Assembly (NCBI RefSeq): GCF_017876315.1
Contig: NZ_JAGINU010000001.1
Span: forward strand, 4,278,001-4,342,000
DNA from: Pseudonocardia parietis
Lineage (GTDB): Bacteria; Actinomycetota; Actinomycetes; Mycobacteriales; Pseudonocardiaceae
DNA length: 64,000 nucleotides
Direction of reading: 5' to 3'
The notes under the pieces are model-generated. The model worked only from the letters and a program-made list of their open reading frames with translations. It was not told the DNA's origin and did no database searches. Shown here in pieces: positions 53,160 to 61,556 of this stretch. Each line of letters begins with the position of its first letter. The first letter of the stretch is position 1. Position numbers and translations under genes: made by a program.

Positions 53160-55280
53160 ATGGCTATAATCTCTCCCTATCCGAGCGGGGCAGATTACGT
53201 CGAAGCTCTCCAGAATCCAAGCGTATGCTTTAAGGATGAGAGACTCAGGGCTGCAAAAGTCCGCCTGGACAAGCTCGGGCGACCGCGACCTATATCGGGA
53301 AACTTCGCGAGCGTATTTGCTCTCACCACACTAGACGGCGAGAAGCTTGCCATCAAGTGCTTTACCCGGAATACTCCAGATCAAGAGCTGCGGTACCGCG
53401 CTGTCACTGATCACCTGGCTGCTGTTGAGGCAAACTGGAAAGTCGGGTTCGAGTACACCACTGAATCCGTTCTCGTCGGAAACCGGTGGTATCCGCTCCT
53501 CGAGATGAAATGGGCTGAGGGTTCGAACCTCATCGCGTGGATCGATCAGAATATCGATGATCCTAGTCGGATGGCGCATCTTGCTCACAATTTCGTTGCG
53601 TTAATCGAATCACTCGAGACGCATGGTATTGCACACGGCGACCTGCAGCACGGAAACCTTCTTGTGGCCGACGATGCCTCTCTTCGACTAGTGGACTACG
53701 ACGGCATGTTCGTTCCCGCGTTGGCGAAGCTCCAAGCTGCAGAGACCGGGCACCGAAACTACCAAGCACCAATGCGGTCGAGTGAGTTTCATCGGACGAT
53801 CGATAGGTTCTCCGCCTGGGTCATTTATCTGTCACTTGCCGCGCTTGTCGAGCAGCCCACTTTATGGTCTCAGCTCCGTAGCGGGGATGGCGAATACCTG
53901 CTTCTGGCGGAGGATGATTTCAAGAATCCCGCAGCGTCTTCGCGATTCCCATCCCTACTCAACCATGACTCCGAGACCATCCGGGATCTATCTCAACGTG
54001 TACAAGGGTTCACACAGTTCCCTACAGCTTCGGTCCCACCTCTCGAGGCCGTAGATCTCGACTCCAATTCACTCTACCCCAATCGTCTATCTGCTCATCC
54101 TCTTAGCCTGGCGCCCTCTCAGGGTGGCGGTCCGCCAGCCTGGCTGCTTCCGCACCTTCAGCCCGTCTCGCCACCAAAGATGGTCAGATTCTCGCAACGG
54201 ACCCGCAGTGACATTGCGGCATCTGTTCTTCTGCCGGTGACGGCGATCGCGTTATGTACATGTATCCTTATCGGCTTGGTTCCTGCTGCAGTCGCAACAG
54301 GGATCGCGGTATTGCTTCTACCGGCTTGGCTTCTGGTGATGTATGTCGAGTACAGGCGTCGACCAGAAGTTCGTGCACGGCATGCTTGCATGGCTCGTCG
54401 CGCTCGGGTTCGAAGTCAAGAGAAGCAGTTGCGCCGTATCGAGCAAGATAACGGCAGGAAGGCTGCACGTTTCGAGAAGGCGGAGATCAAACGCAACGAC
54501 AACGTTCGTAGAGCTCGAGAAGCAATTCACAAACTCCATAGAGAGCAGGTCGAGCAGGCTGATCGCGATCTACAAAAGAGGATTAGTCAACTCGCCGAAA
54601 ACACCGCCACGATGGTCCAGCAGCGGCAAAGCGATCTAGACCGTGCCCTCGACGAGAGGCAACGAGAATACATTATCGCTCGATTGCACAAGGCAAGTTT
54701 GACCAACGCCAAACTCTCGGGTATCGGGCCCAAAATCATATCTAATCTGCGCGATTTTGGCATTACTACGGCCGCTGACTTCATCGGTATCCGCTTTGTG
54801 CAGAGCGGACAGAAGAACATCCCGCTGTTGGTTCATCGCTCTGGTCATGAGATCAAGGTTCCTAACATCGGTGAGGTAAAGGCAACAACTCTAGAATCCT
54901 GGCGTCGCAGCCACCTGGAAAGCGCCAGGAAGAGCATGCCCACCGCGGTGCCAAACGCTACTCGTGTAGCAATAAACAGTCGATATTCTGCCAAAGAACA
55001 GCAGCTCAAGAACGCACAAGAAGAGATCCAGCGGTACATGCAGGACAAGAAGGCACGGATTGCCCAGCAACTGAGCGCTAAAATGGTTGAGCTATCGACG
55101 CAGCAAAAAAAGAGCAACGTTGCGGCAGCGCAAACGCGGACCGATATGGATCGCGATCGAGCGTCGCTGCAAGATCAGCTTGACATGTTGAAGCCACAAA
55201 TTGCTCAAGCTGAGACAGAGGCCGATTCATACCTAGAGATCAAGCTGATGCGATTTATTGCTTTTGCATTCGCAGGCTAA
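53160..55280 (+). CDS. Membrane-anchored protein kinase-like protein with coiled coils and helix-hairpin-helix
   Basis: A 706-residue protein. Residues about 40-290: kinase-like domain with ISGNFASVFAL (glycine loop), Lys66 in LAIKCF, catalytic loop HGDLQHGN (159-166) and metal motif DYDG (179-182; DFG variant). Two hydrophobic helices lie at about 352-375 and 377-398. Coiled coil covers about 400-515; LSGIGPKIISNLRDFGITTAADFIGI (519-545) is a helix-hairpin-helix; a second coiled coil runs about 605-700. Kinases of this architecture accompany TerY-like vWA and PP2C proteins. The HhH suggests contact with DNA or a partner; which is unknown. Low GC. Confidence 0.85.
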   Translation: MAIISPYPSGADYVEALQNPSVCFKDERLRAAKVRLDKLGRPRPISGNFASVFALTTLDGEKLAIKCFTRNTPDQELRYRAVTDHLAAVEANWKVGFEYTTESVLVGNRWYPLLEMKWAEGSNLIAWIDQNIDDPSRMAHLAHNFVALIESLETHGIAHGDLQHGNLLVADDASLRLVDYDGMFVPALAKLQAAETGHRNYQAPMRSSEFHRTIDRFSAWVIYLSLAALVEQPTLWSQLRSGDGEYLLLAEDDFKNPAASSRFPSLLNHDSETIRDLSQRVQGFTQFPTASVPPLEAVDLDSNSLYPNRLSAHPLSLAPSQGGGPPAWLLPHLQPVSPPKMVRFSQRTRSDIAASVLLPVTAIALCTCILIGLVPAAVATGIAVLLLPAWLLVMYVEYRRRPEVRARHACMARRARVRSQEKQLRRIEQDNGRKAARFEKAEIKRNDNVRRAREAIHKLHREQVEQADRDLQKRISQLAENTATMVQQRQSDLDRALDERQREYIIARLHKASLTNAKLSGIGPKIISNLRDFGITTAADFIGIRFVQSGQKNIPLLVHRSGHEIKVPNIGEVKATTLESWRRSHLESARKSMPTAVPNATRVAINSRYSAKEQQLKNAQEEIQRYMQDKKARIAQQLSAKMVELSTQQKKSNVAAAQTRTDMDRDRASLQDQLDMLKPQIAQAETEADSYLEIKLMRFIAFAFAG

Positions 55281-55353
55281 GGTTCCGTCATTTCTCATAG
55301 TCGGGCTTCATTCCCGAATAATGCGTTGGACGAGACCCCGGTTGCCACGACCC

Positions 55354-55791
55354 CGCACGTTCGAGCTGAGGGAACGCACGCTCAACGGGTAGCGCATGGA
55401 CATGAGCCGCATCGACGAGGTCGTCACAGTCGGCCACACGGAGATGTGGGAGCTGCGCAACGGGCTCCCGATGCCGCACAGCTTCCACGTGCACGACGTG
55501 CAGTTCGCGATCGTGTCGATCGACGGGTCACCGCCGCCGCCCGACCTCGCCGGGCGCAAGGACACCGTCTATATCGAACCGAACCGGACGTACCGGCCCC
55601 TGATGCGGTTCGACGACTACCCCGACCCCGCGATGCCGTACATGTACCACTCCACATGCTGCTGGACGAGGACGAGGACGACGACGACGACGAGGGAATG
55701 ATGGGGCAAGTTCGTAGTCGTGCCTCCGGGGACACCGACCGCCGCTCCGGTTCCGACTCCCGGCGCGGGGCACGGGTGCCACCACCACTGA
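55354..55791 (+). pseudogene. 3' remnant of a multicopper oxidase
   Basis: The frame RTFELRERTLNG-stop-RMDMSRIDEVVTVGHTEMWELRNGLPMPHSFHVHDVQF matches the C-terminal cupredoxin domain of multicopper oxidases, with MPHSFHVHDVQF the type 1/3 copper His pair. An in-frame TAG lies at 55390-55392. A one-base deletion near 55651 breaks the expected HCH copper motif, and one extra base near 55709 restores GMMGQ-type frame; the restored end runs to TGA at 55791. The 5' two-thirds are missing. A GAC/GAG run (55665-55690) sits inside. GC is high again, so this belongs to the host side of the island edge. Confidence 0.75.
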
Positions 55792-55958
55792 CCACGCCGA
55801 TGGCTGTCTCGGAGCGCCCGAGGGCACGGCGGCACGCAGCCGGGCGAGCAGCTCCGCCAAGGATCGCCAGAACATCGGCTCTGGCACAGAAGCGGTGGTG
55901 TGACACGTCAGTCGGGCAGGATCCCTTGTGAGACGCGGCCGAGCCGCGGAGTCCGTGG

Positions 55959-56360
55959 TCAGTCGCGGACGGTGGCGACGGCTTCGATCTCGACGAGCTG
56001 GTCGGCGTAGCCCAGGACGGTGACACCGAGCAGGGTGCTGGGCGGGTCGTGGTCACCGAAGGCGTCGCGGACGACTTCCCAGGCGGCGACGAGGTCGGGT
56101 TGGTGGGAGGAGGCGACGAGCACCCGGGTGCTGAGCACGTCATCGAGGCCGGCACCGGAGTCGGCGAGAGCCGTGGTCATGTTCTCAACGGCCTTGGCGG
56201 CTTGTCCGGCGACGTCGCCGACGGCGGCGGTGGTGGTGGTGCCGTCGGGTTCGAGGGGGCAGCTGCCGGCCAGGAAGATCAGCCGGGCGTCGGCGGGCGC
56301 GGTGGAGGCATACGCATACTCGGCGACGTCGGACAGTGTCGAGGATCGGATCAAGGTCAC
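55959..56360 (-). CDS. RidA/YjgF-family protein
   Basis: A 133-residue RidA-like protein: RLIFLAGSCPLEPDGTTTTAAVGDVAGQAAKAVENMTTALADSGAGLDDVLSTRVLV and WEVVRDAFGDHDPPSTLLGVTVLGYADQLVEIEAVA. The catalytic Arg of RidA (in LSTRVLV) and the final Glu (EIEA) are in place. RidA proteins deaminate reactive enamines/imines. GTG 56360 (VTLIRSST) is the likely start, without a clear ribosome-binding site. The preceding sequence overlaps a divergent chimeric gene. Confidence 0.8.
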   Translation of the reverse strand: MTLIRSSTLSDVAEYAYASTAPADARLIFLAGSCPLEPDGTTTTAAVGDVAGQAAKAVENMTTALADSGAGLDDVLSTRVLVASSHQPDLVAAWEVVRDAFGDHDPPSTLLGVTVLGYADQLVEIEAVATVRD

Positions 56361-56459
56361 GGCCGCGGGCACGATCGCGACCCTAGTGCGGTGGCCACGA
56401 AGGTTGCCGGGGCCGAGCGCGAGCTTGTCGCGTGGCCGGGTACCCCCGATGCTGGTCGG

Positions 56460-57773
56460 ATGGTCGGCGACCCGGATCCGCTGGCGATGGGTCGAGCGGC
56501 GCTCGCCCAGGCGGCGTGGCCGCAAGCGCGCCTCCATTTCGAGGAGGCGACAGCGGCTGGTGCTGCCGGCGACGCGTGGGAGGGGCTGAGCTGGGCGGCG
56601 TGGTGGCAGGGCGATCAGGAGACGATCTTGATCGCGCGCGAACGTGCCTACCGTGCCTACCGTGAGACCGCCGATACGCGCGGCGCGGCGCGGATGGCGA
56701 TGCGGGTGGCGGGCGATCACCTGGACTTCCGCGGTGACGAGGTCGTTGCGATGGTGTGGCTGCGCCGGGCCAGGACGCTGGTGCGCGCCCATGGGCCGTG
56801 CGCGGAGCTCGGCTTCATCACCGTCCTCGAGGCGGACATCGCGCTGGCCATGTCCGACCCGCTCACCGCATCCACACTGGCCGGCGAGACCGTTGAGCTG
56901 GCCCAGAGCATCTCGGACGCCGGTGTGGAGGTGGTCGCGCTGGCCGTCCTCGGCAGTGCGCTGGTCCCGCACCCACCAGGACATCCAGTAGCCGTGCACG
57001 ACCTCGCCGTCACCGACGTCACCGGTCTCGGGACCGTCCTCGGCATCTGGGCCCATCCCGACGACGAGGCGTTCCTGGCCGGCGGGCTGATGGCCGCCGC
57101 GCGCGACGCAGGCCAGCGTGTGGTCTGCGTGACCGCGACGCTCGGCGAGCACGGCACCGACGACCCGCACGCGTGGCCACCCGACCGGCTGGCCCGCGTC
57201 CGCCGTCACGAGCTCGCCGCCTCCCTTGCCGTGCTCGGCGTCGACGAGCACCACCTGCTCGGTATCACCGACGGCACCTGTGCGGCGCAACCACACGACG
57301 CGCTGGTCCGCCACCTCGGCCGCGTCATCGACACCGTCGTGCCCGACACGATCGTCACCTTCGGACCCGATGGCCTGACCGGCCACGAGGACCACCAGAC
57401 CGTCTCGTACTAGGTCACCGCGGCCCGGGCTGCCGCGGCGCCGGGGACGTGGCTGCTCTATGCGACCACCACCGACGAGTTCGTGGACCGGTGGGAGCCC
57501 GCCCGGGACGTGTTCGACGTGTTCCTCGCCGACGGGCCGCCGCTGCGGACGCCCGCGTCGACGCTGGCGGTGCAACTGCGCCTGGACGCCGCGACGCTCG
57601 ACCGGAAGATCGTCGCGCTGCGCGCGCAGGCCAGCCAGATCACCGGTCTGATCGCGGCCATCGGTGACGAGCGGGCGCGGCAATGGTGGGCCGTGGAGGC
57701 CTTCGTCTCGGCCGACGCCGACGCCGTCGCCGACACCGCCCGCACCTGGGCCACCTGGCGGGTGGCGGCATGA
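56460..57773 (+). pseudogene. Chimera: LuxR-family helical fragment fused to PIG-L deacetylase with internal stop
   Basis: Residues about 1-175 (MVGDPDPLAMGRAALAQAAWPQARLHFEEATA...) match the TPR-like part of LuxR-type regulators but lack the HTH. From about 57013 the same frame becomes a PIG-L/LmbE deacetylase: LGIWAHPDDEAFLAGG zinc motif, ... GPDGLTGHEDHQTVS. TAG at 57411-57413 interrupts it; the same frame continues as VTAARAAAAPGTWLLYATTTDEF to TGA at 57773. So a deletion joined two genes and a nonsense mutation followed. Another short broken frame starts at ATG 57772 (MNILGHAAASEHL) and shifts frame near 57820. Confidence 0.7.
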
Positions 57774-57942
57774 ACATCCTCGGGCACGCGGCGGCATCGG
57801 AGCATCTGCGCCGCGGGACACGGTCGCTGTGGTCGTCGCCTACGTCCCCTTCGACCAGACCGTCGGCGCGGCGATGGCGAACGCTGACGTGTCACCGAGT
57901 CGTCACCCTCAGCACAGCGACCGGGGCCTCGGTAGCGCGGTG

Positions 57943-58353
57943 CTATTGCCGGCCGGTGGGATCTCGGCGGCGGGCAGCGGCCACGGCCTGCAGCGCCTCG
58001 TCGAGGATGGTGTCGAGGTCGGCGTCGCTACGCCGCTCGTGCAAGTACTCCAGCGGGGTGCGGTAGACGGCCGGTTCCGCCACCACGGGCGGGTGGTCGG
58101 GGTCCTGGCCCGCTGGAAGGCCGCACCGGCACTCCCAGGTGGCCGGTACCGACGCGTCCGCGGCGAAGGTCACGCAGTAGGAGTGTCCGGCGGCGCACCA
58201 GTACACCACTCCTTGGCGCTCCACCCCTTGACGCTGCGCATCCGCGATGTCGCTGCGCTGCGCGCCGGGGTCGACGAACCCCGCGGGGCTGGACCCGCCC
58301 GCCCGCACTCCCCCGATCGCTTCCATGGCGAATGTCAGGCGTCGGCCCCTCAT
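57943..58353 (-). CDS. RbpA-family RNA-polymerase-binding protein paralogue
   Basis: A 136-residue protein aligned by eye to the actinobacterial RNA-polymerase-binding protein RbpA. Zinc core VYWCAAGHSYCVTFAADASVPATWECRCG (Cys, His, Cys-x-Cys), linker, then the sigma-interacting helices YRTPLEYLHERRSDADLDTILDEALQAV. The ordinary N-terminal tail is replaced by a Gly/Ala segment. RbpA stabilises RNA polymerase-sigma complexes. A diverged copy beside signalling genes could redirect transcription under stress. ATG 58353 (MRGRRLTF) chosen; ATG 58326 is an alternative. Confidence 0.8.
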   Translation of the reverse strand: MRGRRLTFAMEAIGGVRAGGSSPAGFVDPGAQRSDIADAQRQGVERQGVVYWCAAGHSYCVTFAADASVPATWECRCGLPAGQDPDHPPVVAEPAVYRTPLEYLHERRSDADLDTILDEALQAVAAARRRDPTGRQ

Positions 58354-58782
58354 GCGCAACGAGGGTACGTCCGAAACCGTAGCTTTTGTACCGTTCGCCG
58401 GCGTCGGTCGGCGAACGAGTCGCCGACGCAGAGCCGACCTACCGGCGCCAACCTCGAGCAGCCGACCCGCCCGCCCGAACCGGCCGTCACCACGGGCCCC
58501 ACTCCGGCGCCGCGAGTCATGGGATGACAGTCCTGCGGAACCAGGAGGAACATCGCGAGTGTCCCGGCACGGGCGCAGTGGCCTTCCTGAGAGGGATGGC
58601 GGCTCATCAGCCGACCATGGACCGCAGGGTATAGAGCAGGCTGGCGCCGACGATGGTGGCCACCACGATCGCGCCGAAGCCGATCAGTGCGAGCAGGTGC
58701 AGTAGTTGGCGAGCGGCACGAAGAGGATCCCGACACCGCCGCCGTGCGCCGTTCCACCGCCGCGCCCAACGGCGCGGCCGGG
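58354..58782. other. 429-base spacer with a membrane-helix-like remnant
   Basis: No complete gene. On the minus strand 58736-58607 a frame reads AARQLLHLLALIGFGAIVVATIVGASLLYTLRSMVG then stops, which looks like the last transmembrane helix of a lost or undetected membrane protein. No start codon is visible for it. Confidence 0.4.
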
Positions 58783-59319
58783 TCATGCCGGGGCGCGATC
58801 GACTTCGTTCGCGGTGGTCGCGGTGGTCGCTCCGGCGGTGGGGACACCATGCGGGCCGGGCGCGCGATGCCGCCCATGCTCGGCCGGGACCTCGCTGCGG
58901 TGACGCCCGGGCCCGTCGTCACCGCACGGAGCGGTCGTCCCGGTGTCGACCAGGGCGGCCGTGTCCGGTGCGGGCACGGCCGCATCCGGTGGTTCGGAGG
59001 TGGGATCGGCCAGCCGGGCCGCGGCCAGGCCCCGCACCTGCAGCATCCCGCGCCGATCAGCGAGCCGGCGTTGGGTGTACCCGAGCAGATCCAGCAGGTC
59101 GGGGTGATAGCACTCGACGGCGCGGGCATCGAGCATCAGGAATCGGGTGGGCCCGTCGAAGAACGCGTCGATGTGGCAGCCCAGACGGTCCACCGCGGCT
59201 GTGCCGAACTCGCCCCGCAGCACGATCAACCCGTGCCCGGGGCCGTTGAGGATCGACCCGATGAAACACGTCGATTCCTCGTCTACCCGGCGACCCTCGT
59301 CGATGAACTGGTGCACCAT
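58783..59319 (-). CDS. STAS-domain protein (anti-sigma antagonist-like)
   Basis: A 178-residue protein. Residues about 5-100 form a STAS-like domain: GLIVLRGEFGTAAVDRLGCHIDAFFDGPTRFLMLDARAVECYHPDLLDLLGYTQRRLADRRGMLQVRGL. The usual phosphorylated Ser of SpoIIAA-type proteins is not obvious (Cys/Tyr-His at the corresponding loop), so it may be a non-phosphorylated variant. The C-terminal about 70 residues are low-complexity. ATG 59319 has GGAGG six bases upstream. Neighbours are GAF-ANTAR and RbpA-like proteins. Confidence 0.75.
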   Translation of the reverse strand: MVHQFIDEGRRVDEESTCFIGSILNGPGHGLIVLRGEFGTAAVDRLGCHIDAFFDGPTRFLMLDARAVECYHPDLLDLLGYTQRRLADRRGMLQVRGLAAARLADPTSEPPDAAVPAPDTAALVDTGTTAPCGDDGPGRHRSEVPAEHGRHRAPGPHGVPTAGATTATTANEVDRAPA

Positions 59320-59550
59320 CCCCGACCTCCCCGATGTGCGCGCCAACAACAACCGTTGGCATCACCGGGGTCTGGAGTGAGCCGAATCGAACAACAGACT
59401 AGGTGATCCACATCACTTCGGTCGAGCCCCGCGGGGACGGGTGTGGCCGTGACCCCGCCCACAGCCGGTCACCCACCCGTCGGGGCAAGCGGCCGGCGCC
59501 GTGCAGGCGCCACCGGCGGGTGCGTCCGGACGGTGGGGGTCCGATGGGGT

Positions 59551-60192
59551 TCAGCTGGGTTCGGGGGCGAAGCGCAGGCGGTGGGCCAGGACGTCGGCGG
59601 CGGTCTCGCCCAGGGACCGGTTGGCGGCCCAGGCGTGCGCACGCAGCCGGGCCAGGGCGTCGTCGACGCCGGTGCCGAGTTGCGCGGCGATCATGCCGCT
59701 GGCCTGGAAAACCTGCTCCTGGCCCTCACCCAGGGGCGCGACGGACTGCTCAGCCGATACCCCGGCGCCCTGGTCGAGCAGGGCCCACAGCGCGGTCTCG
59801 GCGAACCACAGCCCGTCCCGGATCTGGTCAGCGCTCAAGGAGCCCGGGCGGTGCCGACACAGCAACAGCGCGCCGCAGCAGGCCTCGTCGGCCAGGAGCG
59901 GGAACGCGAACACCGCCCGCACCCCGTGTTCGACCGCCGCGGCGGCGAACCCCGGCCAACGCGCCTGCGCGGCCGGCAGCGCCAGGTCGGGCTCGTAGGC
60001 GGGCTGGTGCGTGGTGGAGGCCTCCCAGCACGGCCCGGTGCCGGTGATCAGCTGCAGCTCTGCGAGCCGACCGGGTGTAGGGCCCGACACGGCCAGGTGC
60101 ACGAACTCGCCGCGATTACCCAGCGTGGTCAGCGCGGCCCCGTCGACCCGGAGTGCATCGACGCAGGCCTGCACCAACCGATCAGCCGTCAC
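59551..60192 (-). CDS. GAF-ANTAR domain protein
   Basis: A 213-residue protein. GAF domain about 5-140 (ALTTLGNRGEFVHLAVSGPTPGRLAELQLITGTGPCWEASTTHQPAYEPDL, with the GPC-type segment common in actinobacterial GAF-ANTAR). The C-terminal ANTAR RNA-binding helices are about 155-205 (FQASGMIAAQLGTGVDDALARLRAHAWAANRSLGETAADVLAHR). It should sense a small ligand or redox state and antiterminate transcripts. Same family as the next gene but shorter and diverged. Confidence 0.85.
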   Translation of the reverse strand: MTADRLVQACVDALRVDGAALTTLGNRGEFVHLAVSGPTPGRLAELQLITGTGPCWEASTTHQPAYEPDLALPAAQARWPGFAAAAVEHGVRAVFAFPLLADEACCGALLLCRHRPGSLSADQIRDGLWFAETALWALLDQGAGVSAEQSVAPLGEGQEQVFQASGMIAAQLGTGVDDALARLRAHAWAANRSLGETAADVLAHRLRFAPEPS

Positions 60193-60309
60193 ACCCGGGC
60201 TACCTTCGTCGCATCAGGGAACACCTAAGGATCGGGAAACTATAACGGGAACAGGTGGCAGTCGCCGCTCACTTGCCGCGACCGCGGGGGAAGCCCGGGC
60301 GACCTGCGG

Positions 60310-61053
60310 TCAGCGGGTGCCGTGCCCGGGCCGGGGCAGATCGTCACGGCCGCTGACCACGGCACCGGCCAGCTCGGTGAGCCGACGGTTGTGGTCACGG
60401 GCGTGGCGGCGCAGCAGCCGGAACGCCTGGTCCGGAGCGAGACCGAACCGTTCGGCGAGCATCCCCTTGGCCTGTTCGATGACCACCCGACTGCTCACCG
60501 CGGTGTGCAGCTGATCGATCATGGCGGCTTGGCCGGTGCGTTCACGGTGCTGCAGCAGCCCGATCGTGGCCACATCGGTCAGCGCCTGGGCGATCCGCAC
60601 CGAATCGGGGTGCAGCCCGCCGGGGGTGCCGGCGAACAGGTTCATCGCCCCGATCACCTGGTCGTGGTAGCGCATCGGCAGCGCATGCACCGCGGCGAAC
60701 CCGGCCTCCCGGGCGGCCGGGGTGAACCGGGGCCAACGGCCGCCGTCCTCGGCGAGGTCGGAGATCACCACCGGGGCCCCGGCGCGATGGCAGTCCAGGC
60801 ACGGACCCTGACCGGACTCGATCTGGAGCAACTCCAGCTGCCGGACCGACTCGCTGCTGGCGGCCATGACCTGCAGCCGATCCTGCGGGTCGGCCAGCAC
60901 CAACCCGGCCGCGTCGACGTCGAGCACTCCCGCGCAACGCTCGCAGAGCCGGATCAGGAACTCCACGAGATCGAACCCGGCCACCAGGGTGTCGGCGCAC
61001 TCGACGAACAACTCGGCGGCGCTCTCCGGCGGCCACCTGTGCTGTGAGTCCAT
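60310..61053 (-). CDS. GAF-ANTAR domain protein
   Basis: A 247-residue protein. GAF domain about 25-170: VDAAGLVLADPQDRLQVMAASSESVRQLELLQIESGQGPCLDCHRAGAPVVISDLAEDGGRWPRFTPAAREAGFAAVHALPMRYHDQVIGAMNLFAG; Cys pair in GPCLDC. ANTAR about 185-235: SRVVIEQAKGMLAERFGLAPDQAFRLLRRHARDHNRRLTELAGAVV. ANTAR binds tandem RNA hairpins and prevents termination. ATG 61053 lies 24 bases from the left end of the IS element, so its upstream control region is probably lost or replaced by the insertion. Confidence 0.88.
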   Translation of the reverse strand: MDSQHRWPPESAAELFVECADTLVAGFDLVEFLIRLCERCAGVLDVDAAGLVLADPQDRLQVMAASSESVRQLELLQIESGQGPCLDCHRAGAPVVISDLAEDGGRWPRFTPAAREAGFAAVHALPMRYHDQVIGAMNLFAGTPGGLHPDSVRIAQALTDVATIGLLQHRERTGQAAMIDQLHTAVSSRVVIEQAKGMLAERFGLAPDQAFRLLRRHARDHNRRLTELAGAVVSGRDDLPRPGHGTR

Positions 61054-61130
61054 GCGTCCTTCCGTCCTCCCCTCTCTGTCAAGCTGATCATGGGCAGATG
61101 ATCTACTCGAAACTGTTGGTTTGAGGGCGT

Positions 61131-61556
61131 GTGAAGGAGATCGTGTCCCTCGTGACTGAACGACCTGAGGGAGAGCCGGACCCGGAGGTGCGGGCGTACC
61201 GGCCGCCGCAGCGCTATAGCGCGGCGTACAAGCAGCGGGTCTTGGCCGAGTACGAGCAGCTCGACAAGGAGGGCAAGGGTGCTCTGCTGCGCCGGGAGGG
61301 TCTGTACACCCAGTTGATCTCGGTGTGGCGCAAGCAGCGTGACACGGGCGCGGCGGAGGCGTTGCAGCGTCCGGTCGGGCGGCCGAAGGCCGACCCGCGC
61401 GATCGGGAGCTCGCGCGGCTGCGGGCTGAGAAGGACAAGCTCGAGACGGACCTGGCCACGGCTCGGTCGGTGATCGAGGTGCAGGGAAAGCTCTCCGCGC
61501 TGCTGGATCAGCTCGCCACCAGCAGCCCCGAGCGGGACGGCGGCGAGCCGCGGTGA
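61131..61556 (+). CDS. IS3-like transposase OrfA (helix-turn-helix)
   Basis: A 141-residue DNA-binding subunit. RPPQRYSAAYKQRVLAEYEQLDKEGKGALLRREGLYTQLISVWRKQRDTG is the HTH; a leucine-rich coiled coil with RELARLRAEKDKLETDLATARSVIEVQGKLSALLDQL follows. The stop overlaps the OrfB GTG (GTGA), unlike the frameshift fusion of typical IS3 members. Confidence 0.88.
   Translation: MKEIVSLVTERPEGEPDPEVRAYRPPQRYSAAYKQRVLAEYEQLDKEGKGALLRREGLYTQLISVWRKQRDTGAAEALQRPVGRPKADPRDRELARLRAEKDKLETDLATARSVIEVQGKLSALLDQLATSSPERDGGEPR

Noticed and set aside
53160..55280. Classical eukaryotic-type Ser/Thr kinase (PknB-like)
   Set aside because: HGDLQHGN and DYDG replace HRD and DFG, and there are no PASTA repeats; it fits the triad-type kinase instead.
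55326..55931. 201-codon frame rich in Asp/Glu/Arg
   Set aside because: It is a composite of the frame-shifted multicopper oxidase remnant and a shadow; the DEDEDDDDDE run is part of the oxidase C-terminus.
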